From positions 1,116,001 through 1,180,000 of the forward strand of contig CAWDUT010000007.1 of assembly GCA_963805525.1 (NCBI GenBank): 64,000 nt of DNA, read 5' to 3'. Shown one piece after another: positions 17,824 through 25,693 of this stretch; the stretch's first letter is position 1; the number at the start of each line of letters is the position of its first letter. The position numbers and the translations under genes were made by a program. The stretch is from DASQFQ01 sp963805525. GTDB taxonomy: Bacteria; Actinomycetota; Thermoleophilia; Solirubrobacterales; Solirubrobacteraceae. The notes beneath the pieces are model-generated. The model searched no databases. It was given only the letters and a program-made list of their open reading frames with translations, and was not told the DNA's origin.

Positions 17824-18916
17824 TCAGCGCGCCGAGCGCGTCGAGGAAGCGCTCGTTCTCGGCCTCGGTGCCGACCGTGACGCGGAGGGCGCCGGCGCGG
17901 CCCAGCGAGCCGCCGGCGCGGACGAGGATGCCGCGCTGGGCAAGGCCCTGGAGGACCGCGCGCTCGACGTCGGCGGGCTCCTCGTCCTCACCCGTCGGGA
18001 GGTCGAACCAGACGAAGTTGGCCTGCGACTCGGCGGGCTCCATGCCGAGCCGGCGCAGCCCGTCCTCGAGCCCGATCCGCTCGGCGAGGTTGCGCTCGAC
18101 GCGGCGGGTGACCTCGTCCTGGTGGTTGAGCGCCTCGAGCGCGGCGGCCTGCGCGGCGGCGTTGCAGAAGAACGGCTGGCGGACCTGGTCGACGGCGGTG
18201 CGGAAGTCCTCGGAGCCGCAGAGGCCGAAGCCGACGCGCAGCCCGCACAGGCCGTAGACCTTGGAGAAGGTGCGCAGCAGGACGAGGTTCGGGTGCTTCT
18301 TGAGCAGCGGGATCGACTCGTCGGGGTCCTGGAGGATGTTGAACTCGGTGTAGGCCTCGTCGAGGATCACGGCGACGTGCGGCGGGACGTCGGCGATGAA
18401 CGCCTTGATGTCCTCGAGCGGGAGCGCGGTGGAGGTCGGGTTGTTCGGGTTGCAGACCACGACGAGCCGCGTGGCGACCGTGATCTCCTCGCGCATCTTG
18501 TTCAGGTCGTGCTTGTGGTCGGCGTCCAGCGGGACCTCGATGGCGGTGGCGCCGGAGGCGGCCGCGAGGTGCGGGTAGACGCTGAAGCTCGGCCACGCGT
18601 AGACGACCTCGGCGCCGGGCTCGAGCAGCGCGTCGCCGGCGGCGAGCAGGATGTCGCAGGAGCCGTTGCCGATCGCGATCCGGTTGGCGGGCACGCCGTA
18701 GCGGTCGGAGAGCCGGGTGCGCAGCGCGGAGTTCGTCGGGTCCGGGTAGCGGTTGACGCCGCCCAGCACCTTCGTGACCGCCTCGACGACCTCGGGGATC
18801 GGCGGGTAGGCGCTCTCGTTGGAGGCGAGCTTGGCGACCGGGCCCTCCGAGGCGTAGCCGTCGGCGGCGGGATAGACAGGGATGCGCCGGACCTTGGCGC
18901 CGAACTCGAGCGGCAC
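17804..18916 (-). CDS. hisC: Histidinol-phosphate / aromatic aminotransferase, class I PLP
   Basis: PLP-dependent transamination, 370 aa. It shows LASNESAYPP, the NPNNPTS segment, DEAYTEF and the PLP lysine motif TFSKVYGLCGLRVGFG. This subfamily covers both HisC and the bacterial phenylalanine/tyrosine aminotransferases. Because the next gene upstream is chorismate mutase, and prephenate dehydrogenase is encoded nearby, a role in the last step of tyrosine/phenylalanine synthesis is as likely as one in histidine synthesis. The GTG at 18916 follows TAGGCT by 7 nt; that hexamer overlaps the TAG stop of aroH. Confidence 0.85.
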   Translation of the reverse strand: MPLEFGAKVRRIPVYPAADGYASEGPVAKLASNESAYPPIPEVVEAVTKVLGGVNRYPDPTNSALRTRLSDRYGVPANRIAIGNGSCDILLAAGDALLEPGAEVVYAWPSFSVYPHLAAASGATAIEVPLDADHKHDLNKMREEITVATRLVVVCNPNNPTSTALPLEDIKAFIADVPPHVAVILDEAYTEFNILQDPDESIPLLKKHPNLVLLRTFSKVYGLCGLRVGFGLCGSEDFRTAVDQVRQPFFCNAAAQAAALEALNHQDEVTRRVERNLAERIGLEDGLRRLGMEPAESQANFVWFDLPTGEDEEPADVERAVLQGLAQRGILVRAGGSLGRAGALRVTVGTEAENERFLDALGALISSPVR

Positions 18917-18926
18917 GGAAATCAGC

Positions 18927-19304
18927 CTACTGCGCGCCCGTCAGATCGAGCCGCAGCGCGGCTGCCTCGCCCAGGTAGACGTGCTGCGGCTCGTGGTCGT
19001 CCTCGCCGTAGCAGTGCATCAGCACGCGGATGATGCGCGGGAGCGCGCCCGGCACCGGCACCTCGCGGGCGCACAGGAGCGGCACGGCGCTGAGGCCCAT
19101 CCGCCGGGCGGCCACGGCGGGGAACTCGGCGTCGAGGTCCTCGGTCAGCGTGAAGATGCAGGAGACGAGGTCCTCGGCAGCGAGGTGGTTGCGGGCGAGG
19201 ATCTCGCGCATCAGCTCGTCGGTGCCGGCGAGGATGGCGTCGGCGTCGTTCTCGGCCACCGAGATGGCCCCGCGGAGGGCGTAGAGGCGCATTCGGCGCG
19301 CCAT
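18927..19304 (-). CDS. aroH: Chorismate mutase, monofunctional AroH type
   Basis: Rearranges chorismate to prephenate. 125 aa, the size of the trimeric Bacillus AroH class, rather than the helical AroQ class. Conserved landmarks are the N-terminal LRGAISVAEND (active-site Arg), the central FPAVAARRMG, IRVLMHCY and C-terminal HVYLGEAAALRLDL. The ATG follows immediately after the TGA of the pseudouridine synthase gene. Its stop codon forms part of the likely hisC promoter element. Confidence 0.93.
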   Translation of the reverse strand: MARRMRLYALRGAISVAENDADAILAGTDELMREILARNHLAAEDLVSCIFTLTEDLDAEFPAVAARRMGLSAVPLLCAREVPVPGALPRIIRVLMHCYGEDDHEPQHVYLGEAAALRLDLTGAQ

Positions 19305-20000
19305 TCAATCAGCGCGCAGGCGCTCGACCTCGGCGGGCGTCAGGCGGCGGTGGCCGCCGATCGGCAGGTTGCCGAGCCGCAGCGGGCCGAACGCGACGCG
19401 CTCGAGCGACTCGACGCGGTGGTCGATCGCCTCGCACATGCGGCGGATCTGGCGCTTGCGGCCCTCGTGGATGGTGATCTCGAGCTCGCTCGAGGAGATC
19501 TTGCGGACCTTGGCCGGCGCGGTGCGGCCGTCGTCGAGCTCGATGCCCTCGCGCAGCTTGCGCAGCGCCGGCTCGCGCACCGGCGGGTTGCGGACCACCG
19601 CGCGGTAGGTCTTGGGCACCTCGAAGCTGGGGTGCGTGAGGCGGTGGGCGAGCGCGCCGTCGTCGGTCAGCAGGATCAGGCCGGTGCTGTCGGCGTCGAG
19701 CCGGCCGACCGGGTAGAGGCGGCGGTCGGCCTGGACGAGGTCGAGGACGGTCTTGCGGCCGTGGGTGTCCTGCGAGGTCGAGAGGACGCCGGGCGGCTTG
19801 TTGAGGATGTAGACCGCGCGCTCCTGCCCGGTCCCGCCGACCGGCCGACCGTCGACCGTGATCGGCTTCGAGCCGTCGACATCGGTGGCCGGATCCGTGA
19901 TCACTTTGCCGCCGACCGTCACGTGCCCGTGGAAGATCAGCTGCTCGGCGGCCCGCCGCGAGGCGACCCCGGCGTGGGCAAGGTGCTTGGCGAGCCGCAT
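19305..20000 (-). CDS. rluB: rRNA pseudouridine synthase, RsuA/RluB family
   Basis: 231 aa, with an N-terminal S4 RNA-binding domain (RLAKHLAHAGVASRRAAEQLI) followed by the catalytic domain containing the conserved GRLDADSTGLILLTDDG motif, including the catalytic Asp. It isomerises uridine in 23S or 16S rRNA; the site is not certain. The ATG at 20000 is preceded at 9 nt by TATGGT. Divergent from rlmN, another 23S rRNA modification gene, with only 25 bp between starts. In many actinobacteria the gene follows scpAB, which here are about 1.2 kb away on the other side of rlmN. Confidence 0.9.
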   Translation of the reverse strand: MRLAKHLAHAGVASRRAAEQLIFHGHVTVGGKVITDPATDVDGSKPITVDGRPVGGTGQERAVYILNKPPGVLSTSQDTHGRKTVLDLVQADRRLYPVGRLDADSTGLILLTDDGALAHRLTHPSFEVPKTYRAVVRNPPVREPALRKLREGIELDDGRTAPAKVRKISSSELEITIHEGRKRQIRRMCEAIDHRVESLERVAFGPLRLGNLPIGGHRRLTPAEVERLRAD

Positions 20001-20025
20001 GTCGATGCCACCATAGGAGACCGCC

Positions 20026-21006
20026 ATGGACCTCGATCTCCTGGACCGCACGCTCGCCGACGCCGGCGAGCCCGGCTTCCGCGCCCGCCAGGCGTGGGAA
20101 TGGACCGCGGGCGGGGCCGGCGGCTACGACGAGATGACGAACCTGCCGGTCGCGCTGCGCTCGCGCCTGGCCGACGCGGTGCCGTTCTCCACGCTCTCGC
20201 TCGCCCACGAGGCGCACGCGCGCGACGGCACGGTGAAGGCGCTCTTCCACACCCACGACGGCCGCCCGGTCGAGGCCGTGCTGATGCGCTACCGCGACGG
20301 CCGCCGCTCGGTCTGCGTCTCCTCGCAGTCGGGCTGCCCCCTGACCTGCACGTTCTGCGCGACGGGCGCGATGAAGTTCGGCCGCAACCTGACCGCGAGC
20401 GAGATCCTCGACCAGGTCCTGCACTTCCGCCGCATCGAGCCGTTGAACCATCTCGTGTTCATGGGGATGGGCGAGCCGATGATGAACCTCGACAACGTGC
20501 TCGGCGCGGCCCGGAAGCTGCCCGACCTCGGCATCACCCACCGCCGCACCGGCATCTCCACCGTCGGCTGGGCGCCCGGCATCCGCAAGCTCACCGAGTC
20601 CGACATGCCGATCCGGCTCGCGCTCTCCCTGCACGCGCCCGAGGACGCGCTGCGCTCGAAGATCATGCCCGTCAACGAGCGCTACTCGATCGCCGAGGTG
20701 CTCGAGGCGTGCCAGGCCTTCTACGCGCGCCGCAAGCGGATGGTGTTCGTCGAGTACGTGATGCTCGCGGGGGTCAACGACAGCTACGCGCAGGCGGTCC
20801 AGCTCGCCAAGCTGCTGGACCCGCGGGTCTACAAGCTCAACCTGATCCCGTACAACCCGACGGACGCGACCTACGACGGCTCGTCGAGGGGCGCGATCGA
20901 CGCGTTCAAGGCCGCGCTCGAGGAGCACGGGCTGAGCGCGACCGTCCGGCTCACGCGAGGGCGGGACATCGACGCCGCCTGCGGCCAGCTGGCCGCGAAG
21001 AGCTAG
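20026..21006 (+). CDS. rlmN: Dual-specificity RNA methyltransferase RlmN (radical SAM)
   Basis: Methylates C2 of A2503 in 23S rRNA and A37 in some tRNAs. 326 aa with the radical SAM cluster motif CPLTCTFC (Cys 104, 108, 111), the VFMGMGEPMMN motif and a C-terminal TRGRDIDAACGQL containing the second catalytic cysteine. The ATG at 20026 has AGGAGA 6 nt upstream. The gene is the only rightward one between 17.8 and 30 kb and ends just before the structured repeat element at 21027. Confidence 0.95.
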   Translation: MDLDLLDRTLADAGEPGFRARQAWEWTAGGAGGYDEMTNLPVALRSRLADAVPFSTLSLAHEAHARDGTVKALFHTHDGRPVEAVLMRYRDGRRSVCVSSQSGCPLTCTFCATGAMKFGRNLTASEILDQVLHFRRIEPLNHLVFMGMGEPMMNLDNVLGAARKLPDLGITHRRTGISTVGWAPGIRKLTESDMPIRLALSLHAPEDALRSKIMPVNERYSIAEVLEACQAFYARRKRMVFVEYVMLAGVNDSYAQAVQLAKLLDPRVYKLNLIPYNPTDATYDGSSRGAIDAFKAALEEHGLSATVRLTRGRDIDAACGQLAAKS

Positions 21007-21026
21007 GACCGCCGAAAGTCAACAGC

Positions 21027-21254
21027 GGCATTGAAGGGTGGGTGCGGTCGGGGGTGGCTTCGCGAGCCGAGTTTCTGCGGTCTCGGCGCGTGTTGAGCGG
21101 TCGAGACCGCACTAACTCGGCTCAGGGCCGAGTTTCTGCGGTCTCGGCATGATTTGAGCCCTTGAGGGTGCAGAAACTCGGCACCCCGCCCGGGACCCAC
21201 CCCTTCAATGCCCGCCGTTCAAGAACCCGGCAAGGCACCGTTCAAGAACCCGGC
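21027..21254. repeat. Structured repeat element: nested terminal inverted repeats with two tandem hairpins
   Basis: Outer inverted repeats lie at 21027-21043 and 21195-21212 (GGCATTGAAGGG core, one extra base in the right arm). Between them are two 56-bp units, 21066-21121 and 21127-21182. Each starts with the same 22-bp sequence (21066-21087 and 21127-21148) and ends with its partial inverse, so each unit folds into a hairpin with imperfect 13-20 bp arms. Two direct copies of CGTTCAAGAACCCGGC follow (21216-21231 and 21239-21254), the second covering the scpB stop codon. It occupies the convergent gap between rlmN and scpB and contains no ORF. It could be a MITE/REP-like element and may also terminate both genes. 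Confidence 0.75.
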
Positions 21255-21820
21255 GCGGCGCCCGTGCGCTCGTCGCCCGCGCGCAGCAGGCGGTCGCGCA
21301 GCGCCGCCTGGTCCTCGGGCGACGGGTCCCACTGCTCGAGCTCGGGCAGCTCCTCGAGCGAGCGCAGGCCGAACAGCTTCAGGAAGAGCGGCGTGGTGCG
21401 GTAGAGGACGGCGCCAAAGGGAGAGCGGCCGGCCTCCTCGATCAGGCCGCGCTCGGCGAGCGCGCTCGTCGCGGACTCCGAGGCGACGCCGCGGATGCGC
21501 GCCATCTCCGGCCGCGAGACCGGCTGCAGGTAGGCGACGACGGACAGCGTCTCGGCCTGGGCCGGGGTGAGCGTCGGCGTGCGGGGCTTCGACAGCAGCC
21601 GCCGCGCGGCCTCCTCCGCCCCGGGGTGCGAGGCGAGCGTCCAGCCGCCGCCGATCTCCTTGAGCACCACGCCGCGGCCGTGGAGGCCGTCGCGCAGCTC
21701 GGTCAGCGCGTCGAGCACCGCCCACTCGTCCTGCTGCGTGGCGTCGCGCAGATCCTCGAGCGAGACCGGATCCGGCGAGAGGAAGAGCAGCGCCTCGATG
21801 ATCTTGGCCAGCGGGGTCAT
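21242..21820 (-). CDS. scpB: Segregation and condensation protein B
   Basis: Kleisin-associated winged-helix protein of the SMC-ScpAB condensin, needed for chromosome segregation. 192 aa with two winged-helix domains (LAKIIEALLFLSPDPVSLE, TPAQAETLSVVAYLQPVSR). The ATG overlaps the scpA TGA (ATGA). The C-terminal tail after LRAGDERTG runs into the flanking repeat, whose sequence supplies the stop codon, so the native end of the protein may have been altered by that insertion. Confidence 0.93.
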   Translation of the reverse strand: MTPLAKIIEALLFLSPDPVSLEDLRDATQQDEWAVLDALTELRDGLHGRGVVLKEIGGGWTLASHPGAEEAARRLLSKPRTPTLTPAQAETLSVVAYLQPVSRPEMARIRGVASESATSALAERGLIEEAGRSPFGAVLYRTTPLFLKLFGLRSLEELPELEQWDPSPEDQAALRDRLLRAGDERTGAAPGS

Positions 21821-22554
21821 GAGGCCTGCACCGTGATCGGGCCGAACGGCTCGCCCTGCTCCCAGCTCGCCTCGCCGCGTTTGTAGAGCTCGAGCAGCGC
21901 GAACAGGGTGACCGCGACCGTGACGCGGTCGGCGCCCTCCACGGCCTCGTCGAAGCCGAAGCGACCGCTCCTCAGCCGCAGCAGCTCGCGCAGGTGCGCG
22001 ACCCGCTCGCCGAGCGTGACCCGCGGCATTGCCATGTGGCTGAGGTCGACCGGTGGCGGCGTGCGCAGCAGGCCGCCGAGCGCGGCGCCCAGCACGGCCG
22101 GGTCGTAGGAGGCCTCGGCCTGCTCGACCGACAGCCGCCGCAACTCGTCCGGCAGCGGCGCGGCGCGGTACAGCAGCGCCTCCGCTCCCAGCTTGCGCTC
22201 GCCGAGCCAGCCCGACGCGCCGCGGAAGCGCGCGTAGCGCAGCATCCGCTCGAGCAGCTCGCTTGCCGCCTCGGCGGGCGCGAGCTCGTCGAGCTCCTCG
22301 ATCTCCTCGCCCGGCAGCATCAGCCGCGACTTGAGCTCGAGCAGCGCCGCGATCAGGACGAGGAACTCCGTGGTGGCCTCGAGGTCGAGCTCGTCGCGCG
22401 CCTCGAGGTGGTCGAGATAGGCGAGCACCACCTCGGCCAGCTCCACCTCCAGCAGGTCGAGCTCCTCGCGCAGGATCAGCGACAGCAGGAGGTCGAACGG
22501 CCCCGCGAAGACGTCGAGGTCGAGCTCCAGGCGATGGACGGCGGTGGCGGGCAC
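21817..22554 (-). CDS. scpA: Segregation and condensation protein A
   Basis: Kleisin subunit that bridges SMC heads. 245 aa with the N-terminal FAGPFDLLLSLILREELDLLEV signature and a C-terminal winged helix. GTG at 22554 follows TAGCCT (22568-22563) by 8 nt with no ribosome-binding site. It is co-translated with scpB. Confidence 0.93.
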   Translation of the reverse strand: MPATAVHRLELDLDVFAGPFDLLLSLILREELDLLEVELAEVVLAYLDHLEARDELDLEATTEFLVLIAALLELKSRLMLPGEEIEELDELAPAEAASELLERMLRYARFRGASGWLGERKLGAEALLYRAAPLPDELRRLSVEQAEASYDPAVLGAALGGLLRTPPPVDLSHMAMPRVTLGERVAHLRELLRLRSGRFGFDEAVEGADRVTVAVTLFALLELYKRGEASWEQGEPFGPITVQAS

Positions 22555-22595
22555 CCCCAGAGAGGCTAGGGAGCCGGGTCGACGGATCGCGACAT

Positions 22596-23576
22596 TCAGG
22601 CGACGCCCATGCGCTCGCGCACGTCGGCGAGCGTCTCGGCCGCCAGCTCCCGCGCGCTGTCCGCGCCCTGCGCCAGGATCCGCATGAGCTCGGCCTCGTC
22701 GCCGCGCAGCTCGGTGTAGCGCTCGCGCACCGGGCGGAGGTACTCGACGACCGCCTCCCCCACCGCGACCTTGAAATCGCCGTAGCGCGAGCCGGCGAAC
22801 TCGCGCTCGATCTCCTCGGCGCTGGTCCCGCGGATCACCGCGAGCAGCTCGATCAGGTTCGAGATCCCGGGCTTGTCGGGCGCGCGGACGATCTCCGTCC
22901 CGGAGTCGGTGACCGCGCGCTTGAACTTCTTCATGATCACGTCGGGCTCGTCGAGCACGTAGACGGTGCCCTGCGGGCTCTGCGAGGTCGTCGACATCTT
23001 CCTCGACGGGTCCTGGAGATCGCGGATGCGCGCGCCGACCGTCGGGATCCGCGCCTCGGGCACCACCAGCGTCTCGCCGAAGCGGCGGTTGAAGCGCTCG
23101 GCCGCGTCGCGCATCAGCTCGACGTGCTCGCGCTGGTCCTCCCCCACCGGCACCTCGTGCGCGCGGTAGGCGAGCACGTCGGCGGCCATCAGGACGGGGT
23201 AGAAGAGCAGGCCGGCGGAGACGAGCTCGCGCTGCGCGACCGACTTGTCGCGGAACTGGTGCATGCGCTGGAGCTCGCCGAGCGGGATGACCGCGGACAG
23301 CAGCCACGACAGCTCGCTGTGCTCCTTCACGTCGCCCTGGCGGAACAGGATGCAGCGATCCGGGTCGAGCCCCGCGGCGATCAGCAGCGCAGCGAGGTCG
23401 AGCGTGCGCTCGCGCAGGTCGGCCGGGTCGTAGTCGACCGTCAGCGAGTGCAGGTTGACGATGCAGTAGATCGCCGGGTCGCCGCGGTCCTGGCCGGCGA
23501 CGTACTGGGTGATGCCGCCGATGTAGTTGCCGAGGTGCTTGGTGCCCGTCGGCTGGATGCCCGAGAAGATCCTCAC
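22596..23576 (-). CDS. trpS: Tryptophanyl-tRNA synthetase
   Basis: Class I aminoacyl-tRNA synthetase, 326 aa. It begins VRIFSGIQPTGTKHLGNYIG, with the TGTKHLGN HIGH-type motif; the KMSTT sequence of the KMSKS loop is clear. The GTG at 23576 follows TATCTT (23591-23586) by 9 nt, and a terminator hairpin of the upstream secreted-protein gene abuts this promoter. It precedes scpA by 41 bp. Confidence 0.96.
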   Translation of the reverse strand: MRIFSGIQPTGTKHLGNYIGGITQYVAGQDRGDPAIYCIVNLHSLTVDYDPADLRERTLDLAALLIAAGLDPDRCILFRQGDVKEHSELSWLLSAVIPLGELQRMHQFRDKSVAQRELVSAGLLFYPVLMAADVLAYRAHEVPVGEDQREHVELMRDAAERFNRRFGETLVVPEARIPTVGARIRDLQDPSRKMSTTSQSPQGTVYVLDEPDVIMKKFKRAVTDSGTEIVRAPDKPGISNLIELLAVIRGTSAEEIEREFAGSRYGDFKVAVGEAVVEYLRPVRERYTELRGDEAELMRILAQGADSARELAAETLADVRERMGVA

Positions 23577-23594
23577 GAGCGGGCGAAGATAGCG

Positions 23595-23627
23595 GCCCCG
23601 CCCCGCGGAACGTCTGCGGGACGGGGC
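23595..23627 (-). terminator. Hairpin terminator of the 23645-24205 gene
   Basis: GCCCCG-CCCCGC paired with GCGGG-ACGGGGC around a 9-nt loop, located 17-50 bp beyond the stop codon and immediately upstream of the trpS -10 element. No U-tract. Confidence 0.6.
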
Positions 23628-23644
23628 AGCGGAGATGGCAAGTA

Positions 23645-24205
23645 CTACGCGGTGCGGGGCACCAGCGCGAGCAGCGCGTTCAGGACCTGCGTGAGCACCG
23701 ACGGGGTCGCGGGCGTCGCAGCCTGCGGGTCGAGGATGCCGGTGATGCCGCAGAGCAGGTTGCCGACCAGGTTGCCGGCGCCCGGGACGCCCTCGAGGCG
23801 CAGATCGATGCGGCTCGTGCGCAGGCGCAGGCCGAGCAGGTTCAGGTCGATCGGCTGCAGCGTCAGGTTGAGGATCTGGCACGCGTTCGGCGTCGGCGGG
23901 ATCTGCGCGGCCGAAGCGGGACGGGCGAGCGACGCGGGGACGCGCACGTTGTTCTTCGTGACGCGGCGGCCCTTGAGACGGCCCTTCAGCGTGCCGACGG
24001 CGTAGAGCTTGCTGCCGCTGTGCGTGAAGCGCTTGATCGTGTACGTGCCCTTGAACTTCTTGCCGTTCTTCGCGGTGCCGGTCATCTTGACCGTCTTCGT
24101 GAGCGGCGTGGTGCTGGTCTGCGCAGCAGCCGGGCCGGCGCCGCCGATCAGCATGACGGCGAGCGCGGCTACTGCAGCGGCGAGCACCATTCGAGACTTG
24201 GACAT
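23645..24205 (-). CDS. Secreted protein with a conserved 'PIDLNLLGL ... GNLVGNLLC' domain, function unknown
   Basis: 186 aa. A Sec signal peptide spans residues 1-28 (AGPAAAQ cleavage site). A basic linker with a KNGKKFKGTYTIKRF segment follows, then a C-terminal domain with LQPIDLNLLGLRL, I-D-L-R-L and PGAGNLVGNLLCG, containing two cysteines (CQILN and LLCGI) that may form a disulphide. I recognise this pattern from many uncharacterised exported bacterial proteins but know no function. The gene has an unusually strong Shine-Dalgarno (GGAGGGAG, 5 nt before ATG), unlike its leaderless neighbours, suggesting high expression. It stands alone with a hairpin downstream. Confidence 0.75.
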   Translation of the reverse strand: MSKSRMVLAAAVAALAVMLIGGAGPAAAQTSTTPLTKTVKMTGTAKNGKKFKGTYTIKRFTHSGSKLYAVGTLKGRLKGRRVTKNNVRVPASLARPASAAQIPPTPNACQILNLTLQPIDLNLLGLRLRTSRIDLRLEGVPGAGNLVGNLLCGITGILDPQAATPATPSVLTQVLNALLALVPRTA

Positions 24206-24408
24206 GAGACTCCCTCCAGGAGGTCGGTTGACCCACCTGTTGTTTCTGCGGCGCCCTTAGACCGAAATCCGGTCCGCTGTGTGGTACGTCTGTGCGCCGA
24301 CGCCTACCGGAAGCCGGTGCGTCGATCGATGGCGGCCCGGCGGGAATCGGCGGACCGGACACGGGCGCGGCGAAAGACCGTTTCCGGGTCGCTCATCTGA
24401 CCCTCGTG

Positions 24409-25683
24409 TCAAGCAGACCTGACGACCACCCGGCGGCGAGCCGTGGTGGTCGCGCGGCCCGGCGCGCGCACGGTCACGCGCAGCCGCAGAGCGAGGCGCC
24501 CGGAGCGCGCCAGCGCGCGCTTCGCCTTGCTGTTGAGCGGGACGCGCAGGCGCAGCGTCCCCCTCCGCGCGCGCCGCTTGACGACGCGGCCGGCGGGCGT
24601 GTGCCCGCGGCTCAGGCGCACCGTCACGCGCGCCGGCCCGCGGGAGATCCGCAGCCGCAGGCGCACGGCGCTCCCGCGCTGATCCCGCGCCACCCGCAGC
24701 GAGCGGAACGCCCGTGGCGGCTTGCGCGCCGCAGGCTTGCCGAGCGGCGGCTTCCCGGACGTCGCGCCCGGCACGTCGGCGCGGCCCCAGTACGGGTCGC
24801 TGCCGGCGGTCAGCCGCCGCTGGGCGATGACCGAGCAGTCGGGCACGGGCCGGCGGAGGTCGGGCACCGGGCCCGCGACGTGCACGCCGTCGGCCTGCTC
24901 CCACGCGAGCATCGTGCCGTCAGGCGACCAGGTCGGCGACGCGTACGGCCCGCCCGGCACGACGCAGCGCAGCGCCGGGAGCGCGGGCGGCGGCTGGCTG
25001 ACGCCGAAGAGGTGGATCTGGTTGCCGCCCGCGACCGCCGCGAGCCGGGTGCCGCCGTGGTCGAGCTGGCCCTGCTCGAGCGACGTGCCGTCGTCGTTGG
25101 AGAACCAGCCCTGGTCGTCGGCCTCGCCGCTGCCGACGCGGTCGACCGACACCGTCTCCCCCGTGCCCGCGCCGTGGCGGAACACGAGCGCACGGCCCGC
25201 GCCGTACCACGACGGCTGCCGCCGCTCGCGCACGACGCCAAGCTCCAGCGGGTCCGTGACGCGGCTGGCATACCCGTAGGCGGTGACGTCGGTGTCCTGG
25301 ACCGAGCAACCCGGCTCGATCGGCAGGCAGAACCGCCGATGCCCGGTGAACCAGTACGCGACGCGCAGCCCATCCGGCGCCACGCGCGCGTCGTACGGGC
25401 CGCCGGAGACCACCCAGTCGCCGCCGATCGCGTCGAACGGCATGCCGACCGCGGCGCCGTCCGACCGCAGCCGCACGAACGAGCGCCCGCGCAGCGCCAC
25501 GATCGTGCCGTCGTCCGCCATCGAGGGCGAGGAGAAGCCGCCGCCCGCGGTCAGCGGCCGCTCGGTCGAGCCGTCGGGCGTGGAGATCCAGACGTTGCCG
25601 TCGCGCACGAACAGGATCGAGTCGGCCGCCGCCGGCGAGGCGGCGACCAGGAAGACCGCGAGGAGCGCAAGGCCGAGCCTCAC
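24409..25683 (-). CDS. Exported WD40/TolB-like beta-propeller protein with basic C-terminal domain
   Basis: 424 aa: signal peptide (VRLGLALLAVFLVAASPAAA), then blade-like repeats of the TolB/WD40-like type (SILFVRDGNVWIS, GGPYASPTWSPDGTMLAWE), and a C-terminal 100 residues very rich in Arg and Ala, predicted beta-sandwich (RLRISRGPARVTVRL). Likely an extracellular scaffold or binding protein; no catalytic motif seen. The GTG at 25683 follows TAGGCT (25696-25691) by 7 nt; that hexamer includes the gcvPB TAG stop, so the gene seems to have its own promoter embedded in the end of the operon. Confidence 0.72.
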   Translation of the reverse strand: MRLGLALLAVFLVAASPAAADSILFVRDGNVWISTPDGSTERPLTAGGGFSSPSMADDGTIVALRGRSFVRLRSDGAAVGMPFDAIGGDWVVSGGPYDARVAPDGLRVAYWFTGHRRFCLPIEPGCSVQDTDVTAYGYASRVTDPLELGVVRERRQPSWYGAGRALVFRHGAGTGETVSVDRVGSGEADDQGWFSNDDGTSLEQGQLDHGGTRLAAVAGGNQIHLFGVSQPPPALPALRCVVPGGPYASPTWSPDGTMLAWEQADGVHVAGPVPDLRRPVPDCSVIAQRRLTAGSDPYWGRADVPGATSGKPPLGKPAARKPPRAFRSLRVARDQRGSAVRLRLRISRGPARVTVRLSRGHTPAGRVVKRRARRGTLRLRVPLNSKAKRALARSGRLALRLRVTVRAPGRATTTARRRVVVRSA

Positions 25684-25693
25684 GCGGGCCAGC

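Noticed and set aside
24206..24408. 30-codon ORF and possible promoter in the gap upstream of the 23645-24205 secreted gene
   Set aside because: The short ORF has no ribosome-binding site or recognisable product, and the TTGACA-like sequence sits inside the end of the next gene with no matching -10; apart from the strong SD nothing in this gap is supported.
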